From positions 1-56,410 of IMG/VR virus record IMGVR_UViG_3300022592_000005: DNA of 56,410 nucleotides; one strand, 5' to 3'. The stretch's first letter is position 1; each line of letters begins with the position of its first letter. The notes beneath the pieces are model-generated. The model was not told where the DNA came from. It saw only the letters and a list, made by a program, of their open reading frames with translations, and made no database searches. Below, piece after piece: positions 1 to 9,504 of this stretch. The DNA is from a virus. A program made the translations under genes and the position numbers.

Positions 1-50
1 GAAATTTGGAGTGGCAAACATTTGCCGCGTTTTAGAAAGTAAATTAGGAA

Positions 51-341
51 TCAGATCGATAAATTAGAATATTTGGACAGTTTTTCAAAATTGTCGATTG
101 TTTGATGGATCGCCTTCTGAATAAGAATAGGTAGAATTGGCGTAGCTGGTTCAAACAATAAGGATTTGATTGGAGACCCGATTTCTGGGTGGAAAGGTTT
201 TTCGTAGTTCGATGTTAGAATCAAATTACGCACAGACGCTTTAATTGCCTGATAATCTACCTGTGTTGTTACATCCTTGGTCACTGGGTGTGCCAAGAAG
301 TTTAGGTCTAAGTCTGTGAAAAGTCTAGAATTTCGTGCCAT
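51..341 (-). CDS. 25: gp25-like baseplate wedge protein (short)
   Basis: 96 aa. The motif with Lys-Pro-Phe-His-Pro-Glu-x-Gly near residue 48 and the following helix resemble T4 gp25, the baseplate wedge protein that nucleates the sheath. T4 gp25 is 132 aa, so the C-terminal strand region appears to be missing: the frame ends at TGA, and reading the other frames past the stop gave no convincing continuation. It follows the PAAR gene in the baseplate operon. The identification rests on motif and context. Confidence 0.75.
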   Translation of the reverse strand: MARNSRLFTDLDLNFLAHPVTKDVTTQVDYQAIKASVRNLILTSNYEKPFHPEIGSPIKSLLFEPATPILPILIQKAIHQTIDNFEKLSKYSNLSI

Positions 342-349
342 ACTATTAT

Positions 350-664
350 TTAGCCACCTGCAAAACCATTTGTCGATCCTTGGACAATTATATTATCTCC
401 CATCATATCGCCGATTCTTCCAACTCTCAATCCACCAATCTTTATGGTATTTGAGAATGTTGATAAAACCTGTTCATCAATCGTTGAGCATCCTGGGAGA
501 GGATGGGGTGCTACTTTACATCCTTCGACAACAACAAGCATTCCATTTAGCTTGACATTGTGCGTATTACCTTCACCAACTGCAGTTTCCATTGGTTGTG
601 TACAATGGTATCCAGTTCCATTCGGTGATAAAACTTTATCTCCAACTCTTGCAATTGCTGGCAT
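350..664 (-). CDS. PAAR-motif spike tip protein
   Basis: 104 aa PAAR-like protein (start MPAIARVGDK; repeated Gly, His and Cys turns; HPLPGC near residue 53; C-terminal GGLRVGRIGD). PAAR proteins form a metal-stabilised cone on the tip of the gp5-like spike and sharpen it for membrane puncture. It ends with TAA and overlaps the end of the upstream gene by one base. Lying just downstream of the spike gene fits the role. Confidence 0.8.
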   Translation of the reverse strand: MPAIARVGDKVLSPNGTGYHCTQPMETAVGEGNTHNVKLNGMLVVVEGCKVAPHPLPGCSTIDEQVLSTFSNTIKIGGLRVGRIGDMMGDNIIVQGSTNGFAGG

Positions 665-1233
665 TATCTAGTCCCCTTACCCTTTAAAGCTGCTATATTC
701 GCAAACGCAACCAAATATGACCAATAGAACCACTGTGTCATCGAATAGTTTTCAACAGTGGTAGAAGAACTTCCATAAGTCGCTGGAATAGTCACAGCGA
801 AGGGATATGTCTCCATAACGCTAGTTGGGTTTGGTTTGCTATAACGGCTAAGACTTAAAAATTTCGCTGATGTATCTGGTTGTAACTGTTGCTGCGTATA
901 ATCTGGCATCGTGAATTGATAATACTGATTCGTAAATACATTTCTCGCTGGTCCAGTCAAACGAACAGTATACGCATTGGGTTTACTGTATGTTATTCCA
1001 ATGGAACTCCAATTAAACGTACTGGTTACATCGGTTGCATTGGCATACTGATAAGTTGTAGAAGTTAATCCAGAAACTGGGTCAACTGTATCTGTTGGAT
1101 ACTTACCTTCAAAAGTAATGTCCACTGTAAAATTATCCACAGCTTCCAGAGCAGCTGGTAGATTATAGTCATCTACTGGATGCTCGGAAGAAACACTAAA
1201 ACCCGATGCGTTAATCTGTGTAACTCTTAACAT
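664..1233 (-). CDS. Baseplate-associated protein of unknown function
   Basis: 189 aa, rich in Ser, Thr, Tyr and beta-prone stretches, with no signal peptide or membrane segment. I do not recognise the family. It lies between the spike gene and the PAAR tip gene with 1-base junctions on both sides, so co-translation and a virion role near the spike or baseplate are likely. That is inference from position only. Confidence 0.65.
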   Translation of the reverse strand: MLRVTQINASGFSVSSEHPVDDYNLPAALEAVDNFTVDITFEGKYPTDTVDPVSGLTSTTYQYANATDVTSTFNWSSIGITYSKPNAYTVRLTGPARNVFTNQYYQFTMPDYTQQQLQPDTSAKFLSLSRYSKPNPTSVMETYPFAVTIPATYGSSSTTVENYSMTQWFYWSYLVAFANIAALKGKGTR

Positions 1234-4200
1234 TATACTAGGGCAAAGCCACCTCTAGGGTATGTTCCAGCGAAAGTCTTATGCTGGTTCATTGTGAAAT
1301 AATCTCCCTTGTTTCCACTGTATCTAAAGGCACAGTGAATCCATGTTTTGCTTGGACCATCATATTCAAGAATAATCTGGTTCCATGTTGGAAGTGACTG
1401 AGTCAATTCTGAGGCAATCTCATGCATACGCTTACGTCCAGCTGTGAACGATATATCCGCTGCACAACCACGAGGATGGTCGCCACCTTCTTTATGTCCT
1501 GCTCCAAGATCTCCTGGAATATCTCCAACTGGAGGACGACGGAAGGCACTTGTAATTACAAATGAGTTTCTTCCATATTTATCTGCGATTGGATCAAGTA
1601 GATTTTCTGCCAATCCTTTAAGGTTACATACAATCTCTTGTGGTGTCAATGTTACACCATCAACAACATAACTCTGACGAGGAATACGTTCACCACCTTT
1701 TGTTAAATCACCAAGCGTAAAGTGCTTGGATAATTTCATACCAGCAGTGAAGTTCTTAGAGTCCATTGCAAAGATAGCATCGCAACTTGCTCCAACTGGA
1801 ACTGTCGATGGTTTTGCCGCAGGAACATTCTTATCAAGGACGATTGAATTTGATTGAGCATCTGTCTTTGATGATTGATTGTTTTGAATACGTCCAGCAA
1901 CATATGATTTTGAATCACCAGTATTCGGTCCATCAAAACCAACTTCACCACCACGTCCAGGAACTGTCAATGGTGGGAATGAAACAGTTCCAGATGTTCC
2001 TCTAGTTTCAACTGGCAATTCAAGTTCTGCGCCTTTAGCATGTTCCGCTGGTTTTGCAGATTCAGCTTCACCAGCATCTCCTGGAGTATTTGAGTTTCCG
2101 TCCTGCATATCAACTTCAGCTGCATCGATAGCAAAGATACCAGGTGTATTTAAACTCAATGTTCCGTCTGCGCCAATATTAAAGTCAGATGCAGATTTAA
2201 GGTTAACAGTTGATTCTGCCTGAAGGTTGATACCAGATGCAGATTTAATATTCGTAGTTGATTGACTTTGAATGTTGACAAGACCTGCGGATTTGATATT
2301 CGCATCACCTTCTGTTTCGATGGCAATGAATCCAGATGTTTTCTGACTAATATTACCATCAGCCTGCATAAACATAGTTCCCTCTGAGTATGTATGAATA
2401 TCAGAGCCAGCCATTGTTTTAATACCAGTCTTGGCTTTAATGTTTATATTATGTGAAGACTCAAGGTTAATTTGATTCGCTGCTAGGTTAAATGAACCAC
2501 CGACAGCCATGTTCATATTACCACTTACGTTGAAGTCGCAATCATTGTATACGTTAATAATTGACGCACCAGAAACTTCAATGTTCAATGCGTTGTCTGT
2601 TCTTAAATTGTATGCACCATCAACTGTTACGTTTAACGCACCCTTAACATATACGTTACCGTTACGCTCAATAATCTCGTAACCATCGCCGACAATTCTG
2701 TTTACCTGTGTACCATTGGCATCAATCTCAACGAAAGTGCCTTTCTTGTGGTAGATATGGATACGCTCAGATTCTGGAGTGCTATCATATTCAACGACAT
2801 GGCCAGCTTCGTATTGTGTCACATGGTTATATGGATACTTGGCATTATACGGAACGCCAACCTGATCCCATGTTCCACCATTGGCAACTGGAACATCTTT
2901 AACTAACGATGCTTCCTTTTCAAGAACAATTGTTCTACCAAGATTATTTCCTGTGGCAAGTCGATTGCTGTCTTGTTCGTTTTTGTATTTTGGATATACG
3001 CCATTAGGATCTTGGAATCCTTTAGTCGGGTCAACTCCAGTTCCGTTACTAATTGTTCCGTCTGGGTTTTTCTGTCCGATTGGTGCAACATTTGGTTTCG
3101 TTGGTTCATTTTGTAATTTTGTTAATAGTGCTTTTGCCTGCCCAGTAGTTGAACCAGCCATTGTTTCTAATTCTCGGATCAATGCATCTGGTGAATAACT
3201 TGCAAGTCCAAGGTTTTGAACCAACTCAGTTACACTTCCAGTGACATTCGGAATACCAAGTGTTGTTGCCACTTCAGATAAAGAGCCACCGAAGTCATGC
3301 AGAATACTAGTATCTGGAAGAATATCTTTTAGTGCACCATTAATATCTACCGATGACACTAAACTCTTAATATCATTTTGAATTGATGCGATTCCAGATA
3401 ATAAGTCTGCTGGTAAACCAAGATCTCCAAGACCAGTTGCTTTTCCGAGTGCAGCTAATTCAGGTGGAACTTGGATTGGAAGGTTACCAATACCGAAACC
3501 ACCAGCGTCTGGTGCAGCTGGCGCAGATGCAGATTGAACAGCACCTGTCTTTGATGAATCGTCAATTGGTTTATAATTTACAGCAACACCAGTATAGTCA
3601 GTTCCCTTGTCTATCTTATCGCCAGATGCGATAGTAGCTGTTGGTGGTGGTGACTTCTGATTATTACGGAAATCCCATTCATGTAATAATGTTGCTTTTA
3701 TTTTTTCGTAAGTTGTATGAACCTTATTGCCGTTTTTGTAATATGTTCCTGTTGGACCACCGTAAGGATATCCTGGATAATAAGGATCTTCGATTGATGC
3801 AAATTCTGCAGCAAGAGATTTACCAGCTTCTTTTAATAGTGTTTCACTATTCTTATCTGGGTTACGATAATATGCAATTAGTTTTGGACGTTTACGACCA
3901 ACCAAATACTCTTGACAAATAATGTCTTGAACCTGTGGTGTGAACTTCGTATCAATGTCAATGTTCAGTGCTTTACATGCTGATGTTAAAGTGACAGGAA
4001 TACATTGATATTTACCAACAGCAAATAATTTCTTTGGATCTCCAGTTGGTAATGCCTGTTGAGCCATAATGTCTTTGATGGTCATTGAAGTTAATGTTAA
4101 CTTCTCTCCACCAGTAGAACCAGTTCCTGGAGGCGCATTACTTCCACGATTAAACGCATCGTATCCAGCTGAACCAGATTCGCCCTTGGCAATTAACCCA

Positions 4201-4694
4201 GCCAATGGACCAGTAATTTGTCCTTCAATTGTTTTTCCGTCTTTGATATTTCCTGGAGCTGAATTGGCAGAACCAGTTGAACCAGCATTGGCAGCTGTAT
4301 CTGGTGGAGTTACTGTTTGGCCAGTTGACGGATCAGTTGGTGTTGTTTGACCAGAGAAAGATACTTCGTTTAATACAATTTTACCAGGATCGTCAGTTGA
4401 GTTTGGAATCTGAGCAACACCACCAAGTGTACCCATCATCATTGGCATCTGCTGATCTGGATCCATAAAGGCAATCAGAACCCATGTTCCTTCAACTGGA
4501 CCAAGAGGTGATTGACCAATACCAGAAGTATTTGCTGAAGTGATAGGTGTAACTGGGAATGCCCATGGCAAATCCGCAGTTGGAAGTATTGTTTTATCTT
4601 CGGTATGTAAACCTACAATACGAACCTGACAACGACCTAACTTTAGTGGGTCATTTCTGTCTTCAACGCAACCAGTATAAAACTTCGTAATCAT
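1233..4694 (-). CDS. 5: gp5-like baseplate spike with lysozyme-like and M15 peptidase domains
   Basis: 1153 aa. Residues ~1-105 look like the gp5 OB-fold (GTWVLIAFMDPDQQMP). About 160-350 is a lysozyme/transglycosylase-like segment with a candidate catalytic Glu in GLIAKGESG. About 610-880 is a repetitive Asn/Ile/Ser beta-helix typical of the gp5 needle. About 970-1153 is an M15-type metallopeptidase with DHPRGCAADI (His-x6-Asp) and WIHCAF supplying zinc ligands. T4 gp5 is 575 aa with only a lysozyme, so this spike is about twice as long and carries a second peptidoglycan-cutting domain at its C-terminus. It overlaps the neighbouring hub gene by one base. Confidence 0.88.
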   Translation of the reverse strand: MITKFYTGCVEDRNDPLKLGRCQVRIVGLHTEDKTILPTADLPWAFPVTPITSANTSGIGQSPLGPVEGTWVLIAFMDPDQQMPMMMGTLGGVAQIPNSTDDPGKIVLNEVSFSGQTTPTDPSTGQTVTPPDTAANAGSTGSANSAPGNIKDGKTIEGQITGPLAGLIAKGESGSAGYDAFNRGSNAPPGTGSTGGEKLTLTSMTIKDIMAQQALPTGDPKKLFAVGKYQCIPVTLTSACKALNIDIDTKFTPQVQDIICQEYLVGRKRPKLIAYYRNPDKNSETLLKEAGKSLAAEFASIEDPYYPGYPYGGPTGTYYKNGNKVHTTYEKIKATLLHEWDFRNNQKSPPPTATIASGDKIDKGTDYTGVAVNYKPIDDSSKTGAVQSASAPAAPDAGGFGIGNLPIQVPPELAALGKATGLGDLGLPADLLSGIASIQNDIKSLVSSVDINGALKDILPDTSILHDFGGSLSEVATTLGIPNVTGSVTELVQNLGLASYSPDALIRELETMAGSTTGQAKALLTKLQNEPTKPNVAPIGQKNPDGTISNGTGVDPTKGFQDPNGVYPKYKNEQDSNRLATGNNLGRTIVLEKEASLVKDVPVANGGTWDQVGVPYNAKYPYNHVTQYEAGHVVEYDSTPESERIHIYHKKGTFVEIDANGTQVNRIVGDGYEIIERNGNVYVKGALNVTVDGAYNLRTDNALNIEVSGASIINVYNDCDFNVSGNMNMAVGGSFNLAANQINLESSHNINIKAKTGIKTMAGSDIHTYSEGTMFMQADGNISQKTSGFIAIETEGDANIKSAGLVNIQSQSTTNIKSASGINLQAESTVNLKSASDFNIGADGTLSLNTPGIFAIDAAEVDMQDGNSNTPGDAGEAESAKPAEHAKGAELELPVETRGTSGTVSFPPLTVPGRGGEVGFDGPNTGDSKSYVAGRIQNNQSSKTDAQSNSIVLDKNVPAAKPSTVPVGASCDAIFAMDSKNFTAGMKLSKHFTLGDLTKGGERIPRQSYVVDGVTLTPQEIVCNLKGLAENLLDPIADKYGRNSFVITSAFRRPPVGDIPGDLGAGHKEGGDHPRGCAADISFTAGRKRMHEIASELTQSLPTWNQIILEYDGPSKTWIHCAFRYSGNKGDYFTMNQHKTFAGTYPRGGFALV

Positions 4695-6004
4695 TATTTC
4701 GCCTTATCTAAACTCATCGTCAACGAATCTTTTATCAATTCCATATGACACTCATGCTTTTGTCTATCAATTGAATGGTTAATACCAGCAATCAAATACT
4801 TACCACTGATAATCTCATCTAGTAATTCTTCATCAGCGTCTTCTTTTTTAATTGGCTCAGATTTAAACACCTTAACATTTACAACTTTACCGACTGTGTA
4901 ATCTGTTCTTCCTGGAACAACAATCTGAACCTTAAATGCTTCTGCCTGTTTTAATCTTGAAATTCTCTGCTGTCTGAAACGAACATTGGTAGTATCTTCA
5001 TAATCTGTCATCAAACCAGTTTCAATATTATCACTGAACATCGCTGCTCTGTAAGTTGTGAAAATCTTGTTTGAAGCAATTGGGTATTTGTTCAAACGAT
5101 TGAACTTTGGATCTTTCCAATCATTGAATAAAGAATACTTCACATTATAGTATTTCTTTGTTGTAATATCTGCAAACAACAAAGTTGAACCATATGCACC
5201 AGTGGTAACTTTATCCATATAGTCATGGGTAACTGGAACATTTAGTTCTGTTATTCTCTGATAATCCAATGGGATGTTTCGTTTCGATCCGCCAGTTGGA
5301 TTAACAACCTGTTGTGAGTTAATGAACTTAAACTCTTGAATCTGTTTACCAGCATTCAAATAATCCAATGATACAAAATTAAAACCATCTCTATTCTCAA
5401 AGAAAACATAAGTTGGAGATTGGTTTGAGTTTTGTGCTCTTTCTGAAATGTAATTAATGTTTCTGATTGGTGACCAGAAATTAGAAACATATTTTGTTTT
5501 GTTCAATGTCGGTTCAACAACTACTGGCTTCTTCGTTGTTAATGCATCATCGTCTTTTAATAGTTTCGTTGCAATGTCTGAGATCTTACCATCATACCCC
5601 TTTGAGATCTTGGTATTGATATCGCTAATTGCTTCGATTGAAATAAAATGTAATTGGTAGGCTACGTTCTTCTCTGCCAACTGTTCTCTGTCTGACATTT
5701 TGTAGATGTAGAATCTACCTTCAATAATACCCTTAGCATTTACGCTCTGGTCAAGTGTCGGTGTGAATATCTTTAGATCGACAACTTCTTCGCCAACGAA
5801 TGGGAAATTACTTGCAAAATCCAATGATTCTGTAAAGATTAAAGAACCAGTGATAAATGGTGAAAACATATCTTCGTAGATATGTATAGTTGCCAGTTGG
5901 TGTGCTGCATTAAACGATTTGCCATTTACCAGAGAGGTAATTGTAACTCTCTGTATGTTGACATCGCCAGCAAATTTTAATTGTGAAGAATCAGTTCCGC
6001 TCAT
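4694..6004 (-). CDS. 27: Baseplate hub protein, gp27-like
   Basis: 436 aa. The N-terminus (NIQRVTITSLVNGKSF, IYEDMFSPFITGSLIF) is typical of T4-like baseplate hub proteins that form the trimeric torus around the spike. T4 gp27 is 391 aa. It sits between gp53-like and gp5-like genes with overlapping start and stop codons, so stoichiometric co-expression with its spike partner is likely. The C-terminus is Lys/Asp-rich and the protein is soluble. Confidence 0.75.
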   Translation of the reverse strand: MSGTDSSQLKFAGDVNIQRVTITSLVNGKSFNAAHQLATIHIYEDMFSPFITGSLIFTESLDFASNFPFVGEEVVDLKIFTPTLDQSVNAKGIIEGRFYIYKMSDREQLAEKNVAYQLHFISIEAISDINTKISKGYDGKISDIATKLLKDDDALTTKKPVVVEPTLNKTKYVSNFWSPIRNINYISERAQNSNQSPTYVFFENRDGFNFVSLDYLNAGKQIQEFKFINSQQVVNPTGGSKRNIPLDYQRITELNVPVTHDYMDKVTTGAYGSTLLFADITTKKYYNVKYSLFNDWKDPKFNRLNKYPIASNKIFTTYRAAMFSDNIETGLMTDYEDTTNVRFRQQRISRLKQAEAFKVQIVVPGRTDYTVGKVVNVKVFKSEPIKKEDADEELLDEIISGKYLIAGINHSIDRQKHECHMELIKDSLTMSLDKAK

Positions 6005-6501
6005 ACACTAAAAATTTTATTAAATTCGTCAGTTAATTGTTGGAGAAGGTCTTTAGAAATTATTCTTATTCTTCGTTTAGATTCGTTAATCGCCTCTTCA
6101 TGCGCAATATTAGATATTGGTGTTGCAAGAGGAACATCGTCATTAACGACATATCCGTTCGCATCTTCATGGTGGTGAATTGCGTAGATATTATCTGCAC
6201 CATACTTGTCAATACAATATTGTTGAAGAGCTGTATATGTCAGCGGCCAATCGTTCACATAATCAAATCGCTGATTGGCAATCATAAGTGCCCAATGATA
6301 CTTTGGTGTATCATACCACTTCGCTGATACAATCTCTGGAGTTTCTCCATCAATAATATCGTATTGGTCAAAAAGAGCGATGTTCTCTAAAGTTTGTTTT
6401 AAAACACGGACGTTCGCTGTGATATCACGAACGACAATTATCTTCTCCCCATCCGCAAATGGGAAGTTGTATAACATCTCTGGTAGTCGATTAAAATACA
6501 T
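6001..6501 (-). CDS. 53: Baseplate wedge protein gp53-like
   Basis: 166 aa. The N-terminus MYFNRLPEMLYNFP and the Trp-rich stretch KYHWALMIANQRFDY match the gp53 family, a structural component of the baseplate wedge with a LysM-like fold in T4. A His cluster (AIHHHED) lies near residue 108. ATGA overlap with the downstream hub gene and a 1-base overlap upstream indicate one baseplate operon. Confidence 0.8.
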   Translation of the reverse strand: MYFNRLPEMLYNFPFADGEKIIVVRDITANVRVLKQTLENIALFDQYDIIDGETPEIVSAKWYDTPKYHWALMIANQRFDYVNDWPLTYTALQQYCIDKYGADNIYAIHHHEDANGYVVNDDVPLATPISNIAHEEAINESKRRIRIISKDLLQQLTDEFNKIFSV

Positions 6502-7661
6502 TAGAATTTATCCTTAATAAGTTCTTTTGTCAAGATAGCCAACTCAACGAAGGATAGTGTGACATTAATCTGGGTTGGCATACCATCGGCAAATGTATTG
6601 AACGCACCATTCGGTGTGTAGTTTACATTAATGTCTTTTAGAATACATGAGGTATGACGATGTAGGTTCAGGTTCTCTTTACCATTTTGATAATAGTAAA
6701 TATCAAATTCAGAAGGATAGATAAACAAGAAGTTGTTTGTATCTTTGTATTCTGGATGCATGTGAAGTTTGAACAAATAGATTATTTCCTTCACGTTTGC
6801 AGCTTCAGTTGCATTTCTTGGTGAGAATGTATAATCAAATGTAAACTCACGGAAGTTTACGTTCTTGAATACTTGTTCTTTCTTTGGGTTCGCAGCCATA
6901 CCAGAAGCTGCAGACATTGCGCCAGAAACAACAGGTGTTTTAGAAAGAGCGATGTTTGTTGCTATGGAACCAGCTGCTCCACCAACATTTGACTTTGCTC
7001 CGTTACCAGACAACATTGATAGAATGTTCTCTGGAGTAATTGCTTTAGCAACTTCTCTATTTGCGATGGCAGCTGCCTGGAATGCGAATGTATCTTCTGT
7101 CTGCCACTCTGTTGAGTAGCGAATACTTAATTGGTTTGGAACATGCAGAGCAATCGCCTGAGCAAGTCTTTTCTGTTGTCTTGCCATACCAGCTGATGCA
7201 GCTGCAACAACACCACCAGAAGCTAAACCAATACCACCACCAATGGCAGCATCTTTGGCAACTGAAACTACGTTCGTCTGTCCCTTGGCAAGTCCAGAAA
7301 TAGCATTAACACCGACGCCACCAACTGCACCTACAGTTGCCACTGCGCCAGCACCTTCTAGTTTGCTTAAATCCTGTCCGATCAATCCACCACGCTGTCT
7401 CGCTGGAATGTCACCAGCAATCGTAGTCGCATTATCTTCTGTTAATAGCTTGGAGTCGTCCGCCACGTTAATGTAGAAAATGACGTAATTGCCACCATAG
7501 ACCATGTTGTTGTCATACAGGTCAGATGGGTACTGAGCATTTTTAACAGTGTATTTGTTGCCACCACCAGTTCCTGAAGTTTGAAAATCTGGTGCATCTG
7601 TCGGTGCTCCATAAGTTCCAGATCTGGATGGGTTTAAATTTTTGGCATTAGAATCTTGCAT
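6501..7661 (-). CDS. 48: Baseplate tail-tube cap/initiator, gp48/gp54-like
   Basis: 386 aa. A Gly/Ala-rich hydrophobic centre (about residues 100-165) precedes a C-terminal beta domain (FTFDYTFSPRNATEAANV, LSFVELAILTKELI) of the tail-tube-like fold seen in gp48/gp54 baseplate proteins. It is the first gene of the minus-strand baseplate operon, downstream of a late-promoter-like box. It could be gp48 or gp54; sequence reading alone cannot separate the two. Confidence 0.65.
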   Translation of the reverse strand: MQDSNAKNLNPSRSGTYGAPTDAPDFQTSGTGGGNKYTVKNAQYPSDLYDNNMVYGGNYVIFYINVADDSKLLTEDNATTIAGDIPARQRGGLIGQDLSKLEGAGAVATVGAVGGVGVNAISGLAKGQTNVVSVAKDAAIGGGIGLASGGVVAAASAGMARQQKRLAQAIALHVPNQLSIRYSTEWQTEDTFAFQAAAIANREVAKAITPENILSMLSGNGAKSNVGGAAGSIATNIALSKTPVVSGAMSAASGMAANPKKEQVFKNVNFREFTFDYTFSPRNATEAANVKEIIYLFKLHMHPEYKDTNNFLFIYPSEFDIYYYQNGKENLNLHRHTSCILKDINVNYTPNGAFNTFADGMPTQINVTLSFVELAILTKELIKDKF

Positions 7662-7694
7662 CTGATGTTCTTTTTAGTTGGGTTGCTCTCTATA

Positions 7695-7706
7695 CAATTA
7701 TTTAGG
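7695..7706 (-). promoter_or_regulatory. Late-promoter-like box CCTAAATAATTG
   Basis: The minus strand reads CCTAAATAATTG about 35 bases upstream of the gp48-like start. It resembles the T4 late -10 element TATAAATA, and a gp33-like late coactivator is encoded in this window. It is paired with a divergent plus-strand copy 15 bases away. Confidence 0.45.
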
Positions 7707-7720
7707 TGATGTGACACAAG

Positions 7721-7731
7721 TCTAAATAAAA
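7721..7731 (+). promoter_or_regulatory. Late-promoter-like box TCTAAATAAAA
   Basis: Plus-strand TCTAAATAAAA lies 28 bases before the gp4-like start, in the divergent gap between baseplate and tail operons. A similar CCTAAATAATT occurs at 8194-8204, ahead of the next gene. No TTGACA-type -35 is present, consistent with sigma-55-type late promoters that lack one. Confidence 0.45.
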
Positions 7732-7758
7732 GGTAGTTATTTATTTCTAGACATATTT

Positions 7759-8193
7759 ATGTTTCATAAAAGACGATTCATTCCAATGTTTCCTGAGAAG
7801 TACAACGGAAACCCGTCCAACATCATAATGAGATCCAGTTGGGAGACTAAGTTCGCAAATTGGTGTGATAAGAACCCAGCTGTATTAAAGTGGAAGTCTG
7901 AGGAGACAATCGTCCCTTACAGATGCCCAACTGACGACAGAATACATCGTTATTTCGTGGATTTCCAGATTCAAGTTCAAGGTAAAACTGGGCTAAAAAC
8001 ATATCTAATCGAAGTAAAACCATTTAACCAAACCCAACCCCCAGTATTTCCAGGTCGTCAGACTAAGCGATATTTGACTGAATCAATGACTTACATAAAG
8101 AATCAGGCTAAATGGAAGGCTGCAACTGAATATGCTAAAGATCGTGGATGGGAATTTAAAATCATAACTGAGCATGAGCTCGGTCTAAAATGA
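7759..8193 (+). CDS. 4: Head completion nuclease-like protein gp4
   Basis: 144 aa, close to T4 gp4 (150 aa), which completes the filled head before tail joining. A PD-(D/E)XK-type core is visible: IMRSSWETKFANWCD at the start, then YFVDFQI followed by YLIEVKP (Asp ... Glu-x-Lys). First gene of the plus-strand late block. Confidence 0.85.
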   Translation: MFHKRRFIPMFPEKYNGNPSNIIMRSSWETKFANWCDKNPAVLKWKSEETIVPYRCPTDDRIHRYFVDFQIQVQGKTGLKTYLIEVKPFNQTQPPVFPGRQTKRYLTESMTYIKNQAKWKAATEYAKDRGWEFKIITEHELGLK

Positions 8194-8206
8194 CCTAAAT
8201 AATTAA

Positions 8207-8809
8207 ATGGCTAATAAAACACCTACAAACTTGCTCGATGTTTTTGAGCGAAACCAGTATAACCTTCAAGACTCTGTAAAGAAGTCTCAGGCATGGTTCA
8301 ATCAGCAGGTTTTACTAATGAACAGACAAGGCATAACTCCTAACAGAATTATGCGTGTTTCAGACCAAGCGGAATTAAAAGCAAGGATGATCCCTGGAAA
8401 TATGTATATGTATTTCTACGATCCAAAAACTAAAGCGACTCTACCTTACTATGATAGATTTCCTTTGGTTTTACCTTATGCATCTGTTCCAGGTGGTTTT
8501 ATGGGAATCAATCTACATTATCTACCATATAAAATGCGTGTTGTTTTATTAAGTCGCCTAATGGCATTTAAGACAAATGACAAGATGGATGGAAATACAA
8601 GAATTAAATACTCATGGAACCTTATCAGCAGTGCATCCAAATTCGCTGCTGCAGCACCATGTGTTAAGCACTATCTACTTGACCATGTAAGATCTCCGTT
8701 TAGAAAAGTCCATTCTCAGGATTGGGCAACGGCAATGATGTTACCAGTTGAGAGATTTGTTGGTGCGACTAAAGAACAAGTTTGGAAAGATTCGGTTAGA
8801 AAAATATGA
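8207..8809 (+). CDS. Conserved phage protein, possible head/tail completion factor
   Basis: 200 aa, basic, no membrane segment. The central FPLVLPY...GGFMGINLHYLPY stretch looks like a conserved myovirus protein that I cannot name with certainty. Position between gp4 and the tail-tube gene suggests DNA-end protection or tail completion. A late-promoter-like CCTAAATAATT lies 3-13 bases before the ATG. Its stop overlaps the next start (ATATGA). Confidence 0.6.
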   Translation: MANKTPTNLLDVFERNQYNLQDSVKKSQAWFNQQVLLMNRQGITPNRIMRVSDQAELKARMIPGNMYMYFYDPKTKATLPYYDRFPLVLPYASVPGGFMGINLHYLPYKMRVVLLSRLMAFKTNDKMDGNTRIKYSWNLISSASKFAAAAPCVKHYLLDHVRSPFRKVHSQDWATAMMLPVERFVGATKEQVWKDSVRKI

Positions 8810-9477
8810 AAATTTCAGAATTCGTTGGACAATTAACAGCTGGCTTCGCAAGAACCAACCGCTACAGTGTGGAGATTACACTGCCACAACTCATTCGTGA
8901 TAGTATTCACATTAGCGATGTCCAAAGAATGCAACTATTGTGTGACGCAATTCAGCTTCCTGGATTGAATGTTAATACAACCCAAATTAGAACATTCGGC
9001 GAAGTTCGTGAAATGCCGTATGAGTTTAATTATGATGCTATCACTCTATCTTTTTATGTTGATGGTGATATGATCGTGAAGGATGTTTTTGATAAGTGGA
9101 TTAAAAGTATTCAGCAGGGAACATCTCGTAACTTCAATTACTATGATAGTTACACTTGTCCTCAGATGAACATTTATGTCGAAGATTTGGAAGACCAAAC
9201 AGTACATAGAGTTACTTTATATGAAGCATACCCAAAAACAGTAAACGCAGTTCAATTATCATATGAACAAAAAGAAATTATGAAATTGACTGTGACGATG
9301 ATGTATCGTTATTGGGAGTCAGACGCTGGTGTGGCAGAAGTTCCTACACCACCTCCAGTTACAACTCCAAGTAGTATCCTTGCAGAAAATAACGGGAATA
9401 CTACAACGATTACAAATTATAGTTATGAAAACGGAAACCCAATGGGCGACTTATCTAACTATGGAAACAACTGGTAA
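8806..9477 (+). CDS. 19: Tail tube protein, gp19-like
   Basis: 223 aa. The pattern RTNRYSVEITLP, LCDAIQLPGLNV, RTFGEVREMPYE, LSFYVDGDM and YEAYPKTVNAVQLSY is typical of T4-like tube or tube-initiator proteins. T4 gp19 is 163 aa; the extra ~40 C-terminal residues here are Thr/Asn-rich and low-complexity. gp54 is the main alternative identity. Confidence 0.7.
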   Translation: MKISEFVGQLTAGFARTNRYSVEITLPQLIRDSIHISDVQRMQLLCDAIQLPGLNVNTTQIRTFGEVREMPYEFNYDAITLSFYVDGDMIVKDVFDKWIKSIQQGTSRNFNYYDSYTCPQMNIYVEDLEDQTVHRVTLYEAYPKTVNAVQLSYEQKEIMKLTVTMMYRYWESDAGVAEVPTPPPVTTPSSILAENNGNTTTITNYSYENGNPMGDLSNYGNNW

Positions 9478-9504
9478 AAATTATAATAATAAAAAGGAAA
9501 TAAG

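Noticed and set aside
51-341. Frameshift at the end of the gp25-like gene
   Set aside because: Reading the other frames beyond the TGA gave only short non-matching stretches, so I report a short protein rather than a frameshift.
2100-2700. Repetitive Asn/Ile/Ser-coding stretch as a DNA repeat array or CRISPR
   Set aside because: Spacing is irregular and it lies in frame in the spike gene; it encodes the beta-helix needle.
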